64,000 bases of DNA, from positions 16,593-80,592 of the forward strand of contig JAEDDH010000018.1 of the NCBI GenBank assembly GCA_016293845.1. The letters run 5' to 3'. This DNA comes from Bacteroidales bacterium (GTDB lineage: Bacteria; Bacteroidota; Bacteroidia; Bacteroidales; UBA3824). The notes below the pieces were generated by a model. That model was not told the DNA's origin and made no database searches. It saw only the letters and a list, made by a program, of their open reading frames with translations. Position 1 is the stretch's first letter; every line of letters begins with the position of its first letter. A program made the translations under genes and the position numbers. Of this stretch, positions 8,127-17,779 are shown in pieces.

Positions 8127-9113
8127 CTATTTCACTGGGTTAATGTTGTAATTATGATGCGGAACTACATTGAATATAATTGCGCCGTTTTCGATACGTG
8201 AGGCCACCTCTTTTTTGCCGTCGAAAACTTTGGCTGAGGTCCATTTTTTTGGTAGCTGGCGGCTTACGGTTATGGGTTGGTCGAAACAGGTGAGGGGACT
8301 CTCTGCACCAACTGTAACCTCTGCCAAATATCCGTCGGAGGTTTTCTTTTCGTTGATTATTAACGAATTGCGCTCAATAAGATATTTGGTGGCAGCGGCA
8401 AAGGTGGTTACCCAATAATATTGGGGATTGTCGCTTACATATTTAAGGTGTGCGTCAAAATCCTCTGATTTTATGGGCGAAAATCCGCCGTCATTGTCAA
8501 CTCCATGAAGCAGAAACGTTGTCCAACCGTTGAAAGGCACAGCGGCGGCCACAGCCTTGTTGAAATCGTCGGCACTAACCACGTGTCCCTCAGGTCCGCC
8601 AAGAATCGACGAAATATCCATCAAATTTTTGGGTGTGGGCTGTTCGCTCTGACCACTACAAGTGCGTGCCGAAATGTAGTATTCTGCCACAATATTGTCG
8701 TTGCCGCGCACACAGCATGGATAAACCATTGTGATACAAGGTTTACCGATTTTTTCTTCGATAATTTGTTTTGAAGTTTCAAGTTGTCTACGCTGTTCTT
8801 GCTCGTCAATTTGATTGAAATATGGGTGCGTGATGGTGTGCGATGCTATTTCGTGACCATTTTTAGATGCGTCGGCAAATGGTTGCCAATCTTTAACCCA
8901 ATCGGTAACAAGGTTGAAAGTAGCCTTAAAGCCGTATTTATCTAAAATTGGCACTGCAATGGGCATTTGGTTTGGTGTGCCGTCGTCGAACGAGTAGGTG
9001 ATAGCCGATTTTTTGAAATCAAACCACGTGGCGGTGGTGTATTCCTTCGGCGTTTGTGCTGATGATAATAAAGGTGTTGCAAGCATAATTGCTGTAATTA
9101 ATTGTGATTTCAT
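8127..9113 (-). CDS. Secreted polysaccharide deacetylase (NodB homology domain)
   Basis: 328 residues with a signal peptide cleaved near SSAQ (residue 20). The NodB (carbohydrate esterase 4) motifs are visible: motif 1 as ITYSFDDG (Asp43/Asp44) and motif 2 as HTITHP (His92, His96), giving the Asp-His-His metal site. Such enzymes remove N- or O-acetyl groups from peptidoglycan, chitin-like or other glycans. A beta-rich C-terminal extension (about 255-328) follows. It lies 69 bp after the 759-residue membrane protein gene, with a palindromic repeat in the gap and no TAnnTTTG box, so read-through from upstream is plausible. A terminator follows directly. Confidence 0.88.
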   Translation of the reverse strand: MKSQLITAIMLATPLLSSAQTPKEYTTATWFDFKKSAITYSFDDGTPNQMPIAVPILDKYGFKATFNLVTDWVKDWQPFADASKNGHEIASHTITHPYFNQIDEQEQRRQLETSKQIIEEKIGKPCITMVYPCCVRGNDNIVAEYYISARTCSGQSEQPTPKNLMDISSILGGPEGHVVSADDFNKAVAAAVPFNGWTTFLLHGVDNDGGFSPIKSEDFDAHLKYVSDNPQYYWVTTFAAATKYLIERNSLIINEKKTSDGYLAEVTVGAESPLTCFDQPITVSRQLPKKWTSAKVFDGKKEVASRIENGAIIFNVVPHHNYNINPVK

Positions 9114-9135
9114 AATGTGGTTTTATTTATAAAAC

Positions 9136-9163
9136 GTAGGGACGTGCCACGGCGCGTCCCTAC
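9136..9163. repeat. GTAGRG-type palindromic repeat, copy 2
   Basis: Arms GTAGGGACGTGCC (9136-9148) and GGCGCGTCCCTAC (9151-9163) pair over all 13 positions with one G-U and a 2-nt centre. Same outer sequence as copies at 1973-2000 and 38564-38592. Confidence 0.75.
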
Positions 9164-9182
9164 ACAATAATAATTATTTTAA

Positions 9183-11462
9183 TTATTCTGCTGGAGCTGC
9201 TTCTGGTGCTACATCGGTGGCTGCCGGAGCAGTTACAGGATTAAAAATTGAATCGATAAATTCCTGAATAGGCGAACCTTGGTAAGGCAGACCAAAACGT
9301 GTGAGCCAGCCTTTCAAGTAGCATATTATAAATAATACTGCCAGTATGATAAGACCCCACCAGAGGAAGCGTAGTTTTGATTTTTTCTTTACAAACGGGT
9401 CTTTAACGCCGATAATTGGGAATTTTACAAGCTGAGTAAATGTTGCGCCAAAGAGTGTGTTTACTTTGGTGGCGGAGTTCAGAGCCCAGCCGTTGGCATT
9501 GAGAATGGGCGAGAGGTTGCGTTTGCGCAGTTTGAGCCAAGCCAGAAACATCGACGGTCCGGAAATCAACAGCAAGATTCCAATTATGGCCAAAATCATT
9601 TTTGGTATCGACAATGCCATAAAACCAGTTGCCGCCGAAGCCAAGAATGTGCCAATCATACCGAGAGCCATACCGATAGCGGCAAAAATACCGCAGAATT
9701 TGGCAATGTCGAACGCCTGTTTCTTTTCGCTCAACAATGGGTCGGCGGGAGGAGTAGCTCCGTCAGCCGGTTTTTCGGTGAGTTTTGTGCCGGCATCTGA
9801 AATTTTGCCGAGAACATCGCCAGTCATTTTTTCGTCTTTGCTGGCGGCAAACTTAGTTACTTGCTCTTCGATAAACTTGCTTACCTTGCGGTAGGGTGTC
9901 CAAAATGCTTGACGGATGCTAATTGGGTTGTCAATAATTTTGGTAACGGTAGCATCCCAATCGAGACCGTCGCGGTCGTAGAAAATAGCGCGTTTGCCGG
10001 GCATAAGGTTGTCGATGTCGCCATCGGTAACTGCGGCGGCTATCTGCATAGTTTTGTTTTTTACCTTGTTTACACAGTCGCAGTACAAGAGGTAAATGCC
10101 TGACGAAACAATATCTGCACCGTGTTTGCCCATATCGGCAACCTTGATACAGAGGTCGCACGAACGCTGGTCGATAAAGAGTGTACCGGCTTGGAAAATA
10201 GCCTTGAACTCGCGGTCGTAAAAGTCGGTGAATGTTACAAAGTTGCGCAAGAAAATATGGAAATCGCGACAGAGGTGCAGCAATTTGTCAACCGAAAGAA
10301 TAGAATCCGATTCGTCTTTGAGAGCGGCATCCTTGTCGATGAGGTCGAGAATATCCTGTTTGCGGTTTTCGTCAACAATCTGTTTTATAGTGTCATCGCC
10401 GAGCGATTCTACCGAAGCGCCTTTCTTATCAGCCTTCCAAGCGGTGTAGGGTGCAAATTTGGCGGCTATGGAGTTCCATTCAGCCTCGGTAATCTGCTCT
10501 TTGCCAGCAAAATCGATGTCGAAAATAAGGCGTTTTACATCTGCCATCTTGCCCTGCCAAGCGGGGTTGATGCCTTGCGTAAGGTTGAGGACATTATTTT
10601 CGGTGATGCGGGCAAGGGGATAAGCGGCAATCTTGTCGATATTGTCAGCGAGGTTTTCGCCAGATATTTTGGTGAGTTCGTCTAACTGTATTTCAAGGGC
10701 GTTGCAGGTATCTTTGTTGAAAGCTACCATTTTGCAACGAACAAAATAGTCGTCTACCTTGGTTTTAACAGCATTGTAGGCATTGAGAGCAGCCTCGGTG
10801 TCGGCACCGTAGGGTAGGATAGAGGCTGCGTTTGATATTGATTGCGAATGCCAAGCATCGTAGTCGGCACATTCGGCAAAGAATTTTTCCACAAGGTCTT
10901 TGTCAACGCCGGGTTCGCCGCTGCGGTCTTGTTGAGAGCCAGTGGTTTCAATAATGGCGTGGATTATTTTTTGGAGAGGCTCGCTGTCGGTAGATTTTTC
11001 GGTGATGATGCTGTCGCCGTTAAATTGTGTTTTTGCAAAAATGGCGATAGTGTCGGAGGTGTCTTCGATAGAGATAGAGTCTTTCTCTTTTTGGAGGTTG
11101 GCAAGAATCTGCTTAGCCGATTTGTAGAGTTTTTGACCTTCGTCGGAACTTTGGTTGATGTCGGATAGTTTAATCTCTGCACTGTGTTTTAGTAGCAGAT
11201 TGTTGTCGGTAATCACGTTGGTAATCCATTTGGCTGTGGCTACCACGTCGGGTACTCTTATTTTGCCGTCTTTGTCGGCGTCGATCATTTCAAGGGTTTT
11301 GTCGTCGAACTCCAAACCCGATGTTGGGCAGCTTAATACTGTCCACATTTTTTCGTCAAGTTCGTCCAAGTGCGCAATATCGTCGCCCGATTCGATGCTC
11401 ACACGGGTAACTCCGCCTATTTTGGAGAACTTCCATTTGTAAGATGACTTCTTTTCTTCCAT
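9183..11462 (-). CDS. EF-hand-like membrane protein of unknown function
   Basis: 759 residues with no signal peptide. Near the N-terminus, DADKDGKIRV (residues 61-70) fits the start of an EF-hand calcium loop (Asp61, Asp63, Asp65, Gly66, Ile68). A long helical, soluble region follows (about 90-560). About three membrane segments lie at the C-terminal end (FCGIFAAIGMALGMIGTFLA, then MILAIIGILLLISGPSMFLA, then LWWGLIILAVLFIICYL), before an Ala/Pro/Glu-rich tail. I do not recognise the family beyond conserved Bacteroidetes hypothetical proteins. It lies 20 bp downstream of the MORN-repeat gene, in the same direction as the sensor gene, so the three likely form one operon. Confidence 0.8.
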   Translation of the reverse strand: MEEKKSSYKWKFSKIGGVTRVSIESGDDIAHLDELDEKMWTVLSCPTSGLEFDDKTLEMIDADKDGKIRVPDVVATAKWITNVITDNNLLLKHSAEIKLSDINQSSDEGQKLYKSAKQILANLQKEKDSISIEDTSDTIAIFAKTQFNGDSIITEKSTDSEPLQKIIHAIIETTGSQQDRSGEPGVDKDLVEKFFAECADYDAWHSQSISNAASILPYGADTEAALNAYNAVKTKVDDYFVRCKMVAFNKDTCNALEIQLDELTKISGENLADNIDKIAAYPLARITENNVLNLTQGINPAWQGKMADVKRLIFDIDFAGKEQITEAEWNSIAAKFAPYTAWKADKKGASVESLGDDTIKQIVDENRKQDILDLIDKDAALKDESDSILSVDKLLHLCRDFHIFLRNFVTFTDFYDREFKAIFQAGTLFIDQRSCDLCIKVADMGKHGADIVSSGIYLLYCDCVNKVKNKTMQIAAAVTDGDIDNLMPGKRAIFYDRDGLDWDATVTKIIDNPISIRQAFWTPYRKVSKFIEEQVTKFAASKDEKMTGDVLGKISDAGTKLTEKPADGATPPADPLLSEKKQAFDIAKFCGIFAAIGMALGMIGTFLASAATGFMALSIPKMILAIIGILLLISGPSMFLAWLKLRKRNLSPILNANGWALNSATKVNTLFGATFTQLVKFPIIGVKDPFVKKKSKLRFLWWGLIILAVLFIICYLKGWLTRFGLPYQGSPIQEFIDSIFNPVTAPAATDVAPEAAPAE

Positions 11463-11482
11463 ATTGTTTTTTTTGTTTTTGA

Positions 11483-13234
11483 TTACATGTCTCCACCCAT
11501 TTGATACACCACTTTTGCAAGTTTACCATTGCTGTAAACAGCTTCGTAAGTGGTTTGTCCGCTGCGATCGTATTTGGCAAATTTGCCTTCGAGCACACCG
11601 TTTTTGTTGTAGTTTTTTTCGGCTTGTGGGCGACCATTGGGATAATATTCTGTCCATGTGCCAAATGGACGTCCGGCTTTGTATTCTTCGCGGCGGAGTA
11701 CTTTGCCATCACCTTGACGGTAAAACCAAACTCCGTCTTTTTTGTTATCAACGTACTGACCTTCGATTACGGGTGTTCCTATTTCGTTGTATTCAATAAA
11801 ACGTCCGTGATGAAGACCATCTTTGTACGATTCTATCATTGTTTTTTTGCCAGTTTCGTCGTAGTAGGTTACAACGCCGTCTTTGAGATTGTTTTTATAA
11901 TTAATAGTGTAGCGGGGTACGCCGTTGTCAAACCAAGCGTTCCAAGTGCTGTCCATCATGCCGTTGTGGAATGCTCCGTTCATTTCGCGTTTGCCGTTTT
12001 CGTAAAAACGTTCCCAAAAGCCTTCTTCTTTGTTGTTTACAAAGACGCCACGGTAAAAAACTTTTCCGTTTTCGTAGTTTACAAGGTAAGGTCCGTTTTT
12101 TTCGCCATTGCGGTAAACTGCTGTTTTCCAAGTTTTTCCGTTGTCAAAATACCATGTCCACAATCCTGTCATTTTGTTGTTGGCATAGTCGCCTTCGTTG
12201 CCTTTTTGTCCGTCTATTTGATAATAAATCCAATGTCCGGTTTGGATATCGTTGTCAAAATCGCCTTCAAAGTGCTTTACAATTGTGGTTTTGTCGGCGG
12301 CTGTGGTGTCGGTACGATACCAAATGGCATGACCATTTTTTTTGCCGGCAGAATAATTTATGTCAGACTCTTTGCGTCCGTCGGGGAAAAATCCTTTGTG
12401 CAGACCTTCTTTAAGTCCTTTGCGGTAAAGTCCTGATGAGGTAACAGCTCCGTCCTCATTCCAAAAAGTCCAGACACTATCGCGGAGATTATCTTTCATG
12501 CGACCTTCGCTCTGTTTCTTGCCATTTTGATACCAAAACGAAACAATGCCGTTTTCGATATTCTCTACGCTACGTTTTTTGCCGTCTTCGTAATATGAGT
12601 ATGATGTGCCAGTGGGTTTGCCGTCTTTGTAAGTTTTTTGTGTGGCAATTTTGCCGTTGTTAAAGAAGGTTTTCCACAATCCATCTTTTACGCCGTTTTT
12701 GTAATTGCCTTGTTCTTTGATAGTTTTTTCGTCGAAATAATAGGTGAGATATGTTCCATTGCCGTTTTCTACGGTGGGTTTTCCGTCGTTGGTGTAGGCA
12801 CTTTGCACAATACAATCGCCAGCAGTGCATTTTTCTACAAGAATTAGCGAACCGTTGATGTTGTAATAATTCCAGATAGAATCTTTTTTGCTGTCGAGAT
12901 ATTTGCCTGTAACTTTGGGAGTTCCGTCAATATTAAATTCACTGTAAAGTCCCTGCGCCTTGCTCATATAGACAAATCCTTCGCTTTTGAGATTGCCGTT
13001 TTCGTAGTAATAAGCCATTCTGCCGTTTACTGCGCCCTTGTAGTAGTCGATCTCTTTGTTTAGTTTGCCGCTTGGGGTATAATATTTCCACCGTCCGTCG
13101 GGGTGTCCGTTTTTAAACTGGCCTTCGCTCTCTTTGATTTCGGTTTTTTCGTAGTAGCGTATAATGTACTCGTCTTGTGCCGAGACCGATAAAACAGCCG
13201 AGGCAAACAGTATCATCAATGGATAAGTTTTCAT
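11483..13234 (-). CDS. YwqK/MORN-variant repeat protein, exported
   Basis: 583 residues with a short signal peptide (MKTYPLMILFASAVLSVSAQ). Almost the whole mature protein is repeats of the form G-x-W-x-x-Y/F-(Y/F)-x-N-G-x-x-x-x-x-x-x-Y-K-x-G, for example DGLWKTFFNNGKIATQKTYK. This is the YwqK/MORN_2 variant; I count well over ten units. Databases label such proteins 'toxin-antitoxin YwqK antitoxin', but nothing here indicates toxin neutralisation; a periplasmic or surface scaffold is as likely. It overlaps the upstream sensor gene by 4 bp (ATGA), showing translational coupling. Confidence 0.85.
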   Translation of the reverse strand: MKTYPLMILFASAVLSVSAQDEYIIRYYEKTEIKESEGQFKNGHPDGRWKYYTPSGKLNKEIDYYKGAVNGRMAYYYENGNLKSEGFVYMSKAQGLYSEFNIDGTPKVTGKYLDSKKDSIWNYYNINGSLILVEKCTAGDCIVQSAYTNDGKPTVENGNGTYLTYYFDEKTIKEQGNYKNGVKDGLWKTFFNNGKIATQKTYKDGKPTGTSYSYYEDGKKRSVENIENGIVSFWYQNGKKQSEGRMKDNLRDSVWTFWNEDGAVTSSGLYRKGLKEGLHKGFFPDGRKESDINYSAGKKNGHAIWYRTDTTAADKTTIVKHFEGDFDNDIQTGHWIYYQIDGQKGNEGDYANNKMTGLWTWYFDNGKTWKTAVYRNGEKNGPYLVNYENGKVFYRGVFVNNKEEGFWERFYENGKREMNGAFHNGMMDSTWNAWFDNGVPRYTINYKNNLKDGVVTYYDETGKKTMIESYKDGLHHGRFIEYNEIGTPVIEGQYVDNKKDGVWFYRQGDGKVLRREEYKAGRPFGTWTEYYPNGRPQAEKNYNKNGVLEGKFAKYDRSGQTTYEAVYSNGKLAKVVYQMGGDM

Positions 13235-15378
13235 TTTTGTTGAGACTTGGTTTTGAGAAACTCGTTTTCGTTTTTGAGTTCGCCAATTTGACGTTCAAGA
13301 TCTTTTACGTGCATAATTTGATCGGTAATGTTTTTTGATATTACCATAACAGATTTGAGAACGTTTTGTTCGTCGCGGGTGGGAGTGTATATTTCGTTGA
13401 GATAGAACTCTTTACCATTAAATTTGTAGTGGTTGATCTGTGCATGAACAAGACCTTGGCTAAGGTGTTCGATTATAGTGTTAAATTTATCAACCTCTTC
13501 TTTTTCAACCAAAAAGCTGCGGATATCTTTGGCTTCGATGTCGCCTATAAGCATTTCTATGCCGCCGAGGAAACGGTTGTTGGCGGTAACAAAGTAGCCT
13601 TGGGCATCAAGTTCGTAGAATCCAGCCGAATTGTTGAGCATAAATTCCATCTTGCGGAGTGCCTGACGCGACTGCTCGGCTTTTTCGGTGAGTTTTTGAA
13701 TGGTAGATTGCGAAGTTTCGGCTTGGTTTTCGTAATCGTCGTGAAGTTTTTGATATTTAACAAGTTCGTTTTTGTTAATTTCCTGAAGGTTCTCAATTTG
13801 AGCCTTGAGGTTTTCAATATTTTTGTGCACTTCGTCCTCCTGCTGAGCAAGTCGTTCTGATTTTTCTGACGATTCTTCAAGCAGTTTGGCTGTGTTCATG
13901 TTAATCTTAACGTTGGCGATTGTGGCAGCGATGGTTTCACCGATTTTTTCGATAAACTCTACTTGGTATTTTTCGATTACGCGGAACGATGCAAGCTCTA
14001 CAATACCAAATGTTTCGGCGTTGACTTTGAGGGGAACAATTACCAAACATGTGGGGTCGGCTTCGCCTAAGCCGCTGCTGATGTGTACGTAGCCTTTGGG
14101 AAGGTCGGTAAGATAAACAGTTTCGTTTTCGCGAAAACACTGACCGATAAGGTTTTCACCGATTTCGATACGTTGTTTTGCATATTTAAGACGGTCGTAG
14201 GCGTAGAATGCCGACAAGTTGAGGTGAATATCATCTTTGTCGCTATCGTCAACAATATAAATACCGCCCATATTTGCATCAAGGTAGCGGACGAGTTTTT
14301 CGATAACTTTGTTAGAAAGTATCTGCATATCGTCGCCCACATTACGCAAAAGTTCGTTGAATTCGGCAAGGCCTTGCGATGCCCAGTTGCGTTGAGCGTT
14401 TTCGTTCTTTCGCTGTTCGGCGTCTTTTTCGGCTTTAATAAGGTTGTCGCGCATCACAAGTAGAGAGTTGGCAAGCACGTCGTGTTTACTTTTGGGTTTA
14501 AATTCGGTGGTAAAATCACCTTCACCAATCTTGATTGCGAATTGCGAAGTTTCTTTGAGGTTGGTGATAAGCACTTGCAGAGAATCAATCATATCGCCAA
14601 TTTCGTCGTTGCGTCCGGCTCGCGACACTTCGGGCAATATACCTCGGCTTATCTTGTTGATAATGCCTTTGACAGATGATATTGCGGATATCATTTGATG
14701 GCTCATGTTGAAGCCTAGCAACACTAATACTATGATGAAAATTAGAATCGAAATTCGTAAAGATTTTGTAGCATCTTCGATATTCGCCTCTATGTTTTCA
14801 AGGTTTTGCGATGATAAATTGTAAAACGAATTCGACAACTTGGTGGCTTGAAAAAATACCGACTTAAACGCTACTGCAATGCGACCTTCAAGTAATTCGT
14901 TGCGAAGAGCAATTTCCTCAGCTTGATTATTGTCTGCCTTTGCTTTTGAATAATTATCCATAAAATCTTGTTGCATATTAAATAGCGTGTCGATGTTTTG
15001 GATAGTTAAATAATATAAGTCGCGTTCAGAATCGCCCCAAAGGTCGTGCGAGACAAAGTTGCTAATTTGTTTTTCAAGAGAGTCTAACTGAATACCGTGG
15101 CAGGCATCAATTTCGTTGCTAACTTTTTTTGCGGCAGGCAGCGAATCCACTTGCAAAGTCCACCTAAGAACCAAACTATGAGTTTGTTCGATAAGGTCTT
15201 TGAGTTTTTCGGTATAAACCAAAGAAGGATATTTTACCGTAATATTGTCGGTAAGCATATCGCTGTTTTTCTGTTGGCTGCTGTGGAGCATGTGATACAT
15301 TGCAAGTATCAGCACGCCCAAGGTGCCGAAGCCTAATATCAATTTGAGTTTTACTGTAAAATGAAAGCCGGATTTCAT
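13231..15378 (-). CDS. Membrane sensor with HAMP, GAF and PAS domains but no output domain
   Basis: 715 residues. Membrane span 1 at about 10-30, a helical periplasmic domain (31-205), span 2 at about 208-226, a HAMP-like region (about 227-285), a second HAMP-like helix region, a GAF domain (about 355-495, including GENLIGQCFRENETVYLTDL), a long coiled coil (500-578), a PAS domain (about 580-690), and a final coiled coil. No HisKA, HATPase, receiver, GGDEF, EAL or MCP signalling hairpin follows, so the output must be a protein partner or conformational coupling. First gene of the leftward set; ATGA overlap with the MORN-repeat gene. Confidence 0.85.
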   Translation of the reverse strand: MKSGFHFTVKLKLILGFGTLGVLILAMYHMLHSSQQKNSDMLTDNITVKYPSLVYTEKLKDLIEQTHSLVLRWTLQVDSLPAAKKVSNEIDACHGIQLDSLEKQISNFVSHDLWGDSERDLYYLTIQNIDTLFNMQQDFMDNYSKAKADNNQAEEIALRNELLEGRIAVAFKSVFFQATKLSNSFYNLSSQNLENIEANIEDATKSLRISILIFIIVLVLLGFNMSHQMISAISSVKGIINKISRGILPEVSRAGRNDEIGDMIDSLQVLITNLKETSQFAIKIGEGDFTTEFKPKSKHDVLANSLLVMRDNLIKAEKDAEQRKNENAQRNWASQGLAEFNELLRNVGDDMQILSNKVIEKLVRYLDANMGGIYIVDDSDKDDIHLNLSAFYAYDRLKYAKQRIEIGENLIGQCFRENETVYLTDLPKGYVHISSGLGEADPTCLVIVPLKVNAETFGIVELASFRVIEKYQVEFIEKIGETIAATIANVKINMNTAKLLEESSEKSERLAQQEDEVHKNIENLKAQIENLQEINKNELVKYQKLHDDYENQAETSQSTIQKLTEKAEQSRQALRKMEFMLNNSAGFYELDAQGYFVTANNRFLGGIEMLIGDIEAKDIRSFLVEKEEVDKFNTIIEHLSQGLVHAQINHYKFNGKEFYLNEIYTPTRDEQNVLKSVMVISKNITDQIMHVKDLERQIGELKNENEFLKTKSQQK

Positions 15379-15494
15379 CTTATTTTTCTTTATTAATTGG
15401 TTTTTAAATAAATAGCCTTTTTAGCGAACTAAATCGGCATATAAAGTTATGCAACAAATACACCATTTGCAAATTTTTTTATAAAAAAATTTTT

Positions 15495-16502
15495 TTAGTG
15501 CATAATTTTGTACACTAACTCTTGCAAGAGTGCGCCAGGATCGGTTGTAGCGTTGCCCACTCCTTTGCTTTTTAGGTCGTATTCGCGGAGCAGCGATATT
15601 GCCTTTATCACTTTTGGTGTGGGGAATCGTTTTTGTGCCGCCTGATAATCTTTTAAAAAAAATGGATTGCAGCCAAGCGCAGCCGCCTGTGTGCGCGAAT
15701 CGTCGCGGATATGCTGATTGAAAATCAATAATTTGCAAAAATATCCGTATAATGCGGTGATAGTGAGCACAAGTGGGTTGTCTTTCTGATTTTTAGAAAA
15801 ATGGTCTACAATACGAGCGGCTTTTAGCACATCGCCTGTGCCAATGGCATTTTGCAATTCAAAATTGTTGTAATCTTTGCTTATGCCGATATTGTCTTGA
15901 ATGTTGGCGGGCGAAATTTTGGTACCTGCTGGCAATGCAATGGCGAGTTTGTCTATTTCGTTGGCAATTTTTGAAAGATCGTTGCCGAGATAGTCGGTAA
16001 GAAGGCGCAGCGCAACGGGGTCGATGGTGTAGCCTTTATCTTTGATGTAGTTTTCTGCCCACGACGGTATCTTATTGTCGTAAAGCTTTTTAGAGGTGAA
16101 AAGCACCCCTGTTTTTTCGATAGCTGAGGCAAGTTTTTTGCGTTTGTCTAATTCTTTGTATTTGTGACACAATACAAGAATGGTGGTTTTTTGAGGTTTT
16201 TGCACATAAAAAACAAGGTCTTCGATTTTTTTCAAATCTTGCGCCTCTTTTACTATCACCACCTGATGCTCAGCCATCATTGGAAACCTCTTCGACAGAT
16301 TGTCTAAGTTAGCAACATCGGTATCCTTGCCGTAAACTATGGTTTGGTTAAAAGTTTTTTCGTCGTCGGTAAGGACATTTTTTTCGATATACGCTGCAAT
16401 TTGGTCAATAAAATATGGCTCATCGCCCTGCAAAAGGTAGATGGGTGCATATTTTTTGGCTTTGAGGTCTGCCATTATGCTTTCGTATGTAGATGCTGCC
16501 AT
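15495..16502 (-). CDS. holA: DNA polymerase III subunit delta
   Basis: The delta subunit opens the beta sliding clamp within the clamp loader. 335 residues, normal length. The N-terminus reads PIYLLQGDEPYFIDQIAAYI, the degenerate P-loop segment typical of HolA, which does not bind ATP. Further family marks are a VVIVKEAQDL-like segment and the central YIKDKGYTIDPVALRLLTDY with DLSKIANEIDKLA (AAA+ lid). It lies 11 bp after amn in the same direction, so the two are likely co-transcribed. Confidence 0.93.
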   Translation of the reverse strand: MAASTYESIMADLKAKKYAPIYLLQGDEPYFIDQIAAYIEKNVLTDDEKTFNQTIVYGKDTDVANLDNLSKRFPMMAEHQVVIVKEAQDLKKIEDLVFYVQKPQKTTILVLCHKYKELDKRKKLASAIEKTGVLFTSKKLYDNKIPSWAENYIKDKGYTIDPVALRLLTDYLGNDLSKIANEIDKLAIALPAGTKISPANIQDNIGISKDYNNFELQNAIGTGDVLKAARIVDHFSKNQKDNPLVLTITALYGYFCKLLIFNQHIRDDSRTQAAALGCNPFFLKDYQAAQKRFPTPKVIKAISLLREYDLKSKGVGNATTDPGALLQELVYKIMH

Positions 16503-16513
16503 TTTGCAATGAT

Positions 16514-17284
16514 TTAAAAGCGCAGGTGTTTAACACTCTGACAATTGTTGATAATTTCTTTGAGCGACTTGATGCCGATTTCGAGATGCTGGTCTACATA
16601 ATCGTGAGTAACCTTGTTGTCTGATTCGCGAGTTTTTACGCCCGACGAAATCATAGGTTGGTCGGAAACCAATAGCAGTGCTCCTGTGGGAATCTGATTT
16701 ATGAAACCAACAGTAAATAGAGTTGCGGTTTCCATATCCACAGCCATAGTGCGTATAGTGCGGAGATATTCTTTAAAATCGTCGTCCCATTCCCAAACGC
16801 GGCGGTTGGTGGTGTATATAGTTCCTGTCCAATAGTCGCGGCCAGAGTCGCGCACCATAGCCGAAACAGCACGTTGAAGGTTGAATGCCGGTAATGCAGG
16901 CACTTCGGGAGGTAGATATGCATTGCTTGTACCCTCGCCACGGATAGCGGCAATTGGCAGGATTAGGTCGCCTAACTGATTGATACGCTTTAATCCGCCG
17001 CATTTGCCAAGAAACAACACAGCCTCGGGACGTACCGCGCTCAGCAAGTCCATAATGGTGGCAGCGTTGGGGCTTCCCATTCCAAAGTTGATAATAGTGA
17101 TACCCTCAGCCGATGCGTTTGGCATATTTTTGTCGTCGCCCAAGATAGGCACGTTGTACTTGTTGGCAAATAGTTCCACATAGTGCTGAAAGTTGGTTAG
17201 CAAAATATGCTTATCAAAATCTTCGAGTTCGCGCCCAGTGTATCGGGGCAGCCAATTGTTTACAATTTCTTCTTTGGTTTTCAT
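16514..17284 (-). CDS. amn: AMP nucleosidase
   Basis: It cleaves AMP to adenine and ribose 5-phosphate in purine salvage. 256 residues, the short form common in Bacteroidetes and without the long N-terminal domain of the E. coli enzyme. The phosphorylase-superfamily fold is indicated by IINFGMGSPNAATIMDLLSA and FLGKCGGL, with AVDMETATLFTVGF as the substrate-binding Met-Glu segment. It diverges from the HsdR_N-like gene with 48 bp between the starts, and precedes holA by 11 bp. Confidence 0.9.
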   Translation of the reverse strand: MKTKEEIVNNWLPRYTGRELEDFDKHILLTNFQHYVELFANKYNVPILGDDKNMPNASAEGITIINFGMGSPNAATIMDLLSAVRPEAVLFLGKCGGLKRINQLGDLILPIAAIRGEGTSNAYLPPEVPALPAFNLQRAVSAMVRDSGRDYWTGTIYTTNRRVWEWDDDFKEYLRTIRTMAVDMETATLFTVGFINQIPTGALLLVSDQPMISSGVKTRESDNKVTHDYVDQHLEIGIKSLKEIINNCQSVKHLRF

Positions 17285-17332
17285 GTTTCAAATTTTTTTA
17301 TTAGCTTCGCCTTGTTTTATTTCCACAAAGAT

Positions 17333-17779
17333 ATGCAAAAAATTAACTTACCGCCGTGTAATATTTCAATAAAAAACGGTTTACAAAATAAATACATTTT
17401 TGACATTATACGAAAAAAATATTTAGTGCTTACTCCCGAAGAGTGGGTGCGACAGCATTTTGTGCATTTCCTTATTGATTATAAGCACTATCCACAAAGC
17501 CTTATGCGCACCGAAAACGGGTTAAAACTTTTCAATACCGTTAAACGAAGCGATATTGTTGTCTACAATCGCAATGCTGAGGCGGTGGCTTTGGTAGAAT
17601 GTAAAGCTCCCGAAGTAAAAATAACGCAAAGCACATTCGACCAAATTGCCCGTTATAATATTCATTTTAATGCGCGTATATTGATGGTAACCAACGGAAT
17701 AGATACCTATTGCGTAAGAATTGAAAACGACGGTAGTTACCAATTTATTCAGGATATTCCTGATTATAAAGATATTTAA
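17333..17779 (+). CDS. Stand-alone HsdR N-terminal-like (PD-(D/E)XK) protein
   Basis: 148 residues from the ATG at 17333; a longer upstream frame runs into amn and is not needed. The segment KRSDIVVYN, then ALVECKAPEV, then a FDQIARYN helix fits the D-x(n)-E-x-K nuclease core found at the N-terminus of type I restriction HsdR subunits. There is no helicase domain and no hsdM/hsdS nearby, so it is not a working type I system. Related small proteins are found beside holA in other Bacteroidetes (from memory). A DNA-repair or housekeeping role is possible but unproven. Its last 4 bp overlap the convergent prenyltransferase gene. Confidence 0.78.
   Translation: MQKINLPPCNISIKNGLQNKYIFDIIRKKYLVLTPEEWVRQHFVHFLIDYKHYPQSLMRTENGLKLFNTVKRSDIVVYNRNAEAVALVECKAPEVKITQSTFDQIARYNIHFNARILMVTNGIDTYCVRIENDGSYQFIQDIPDYKDI

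Noticed and set aside
11501..12436. A 311-codon plus-strand frame with repetitive Phe/Val-rich sequence
   Set aside because: It mirrors the MORN repeats of the minus-strand gene; the repetition is inherited from the sense repeats.
17207..17332. 42-residue N-terminal extension of the HsdR_N-like protein
   Set aside because: It runs antisense into amn, is not family-like, and the ATG at 17333 gives the expected start.
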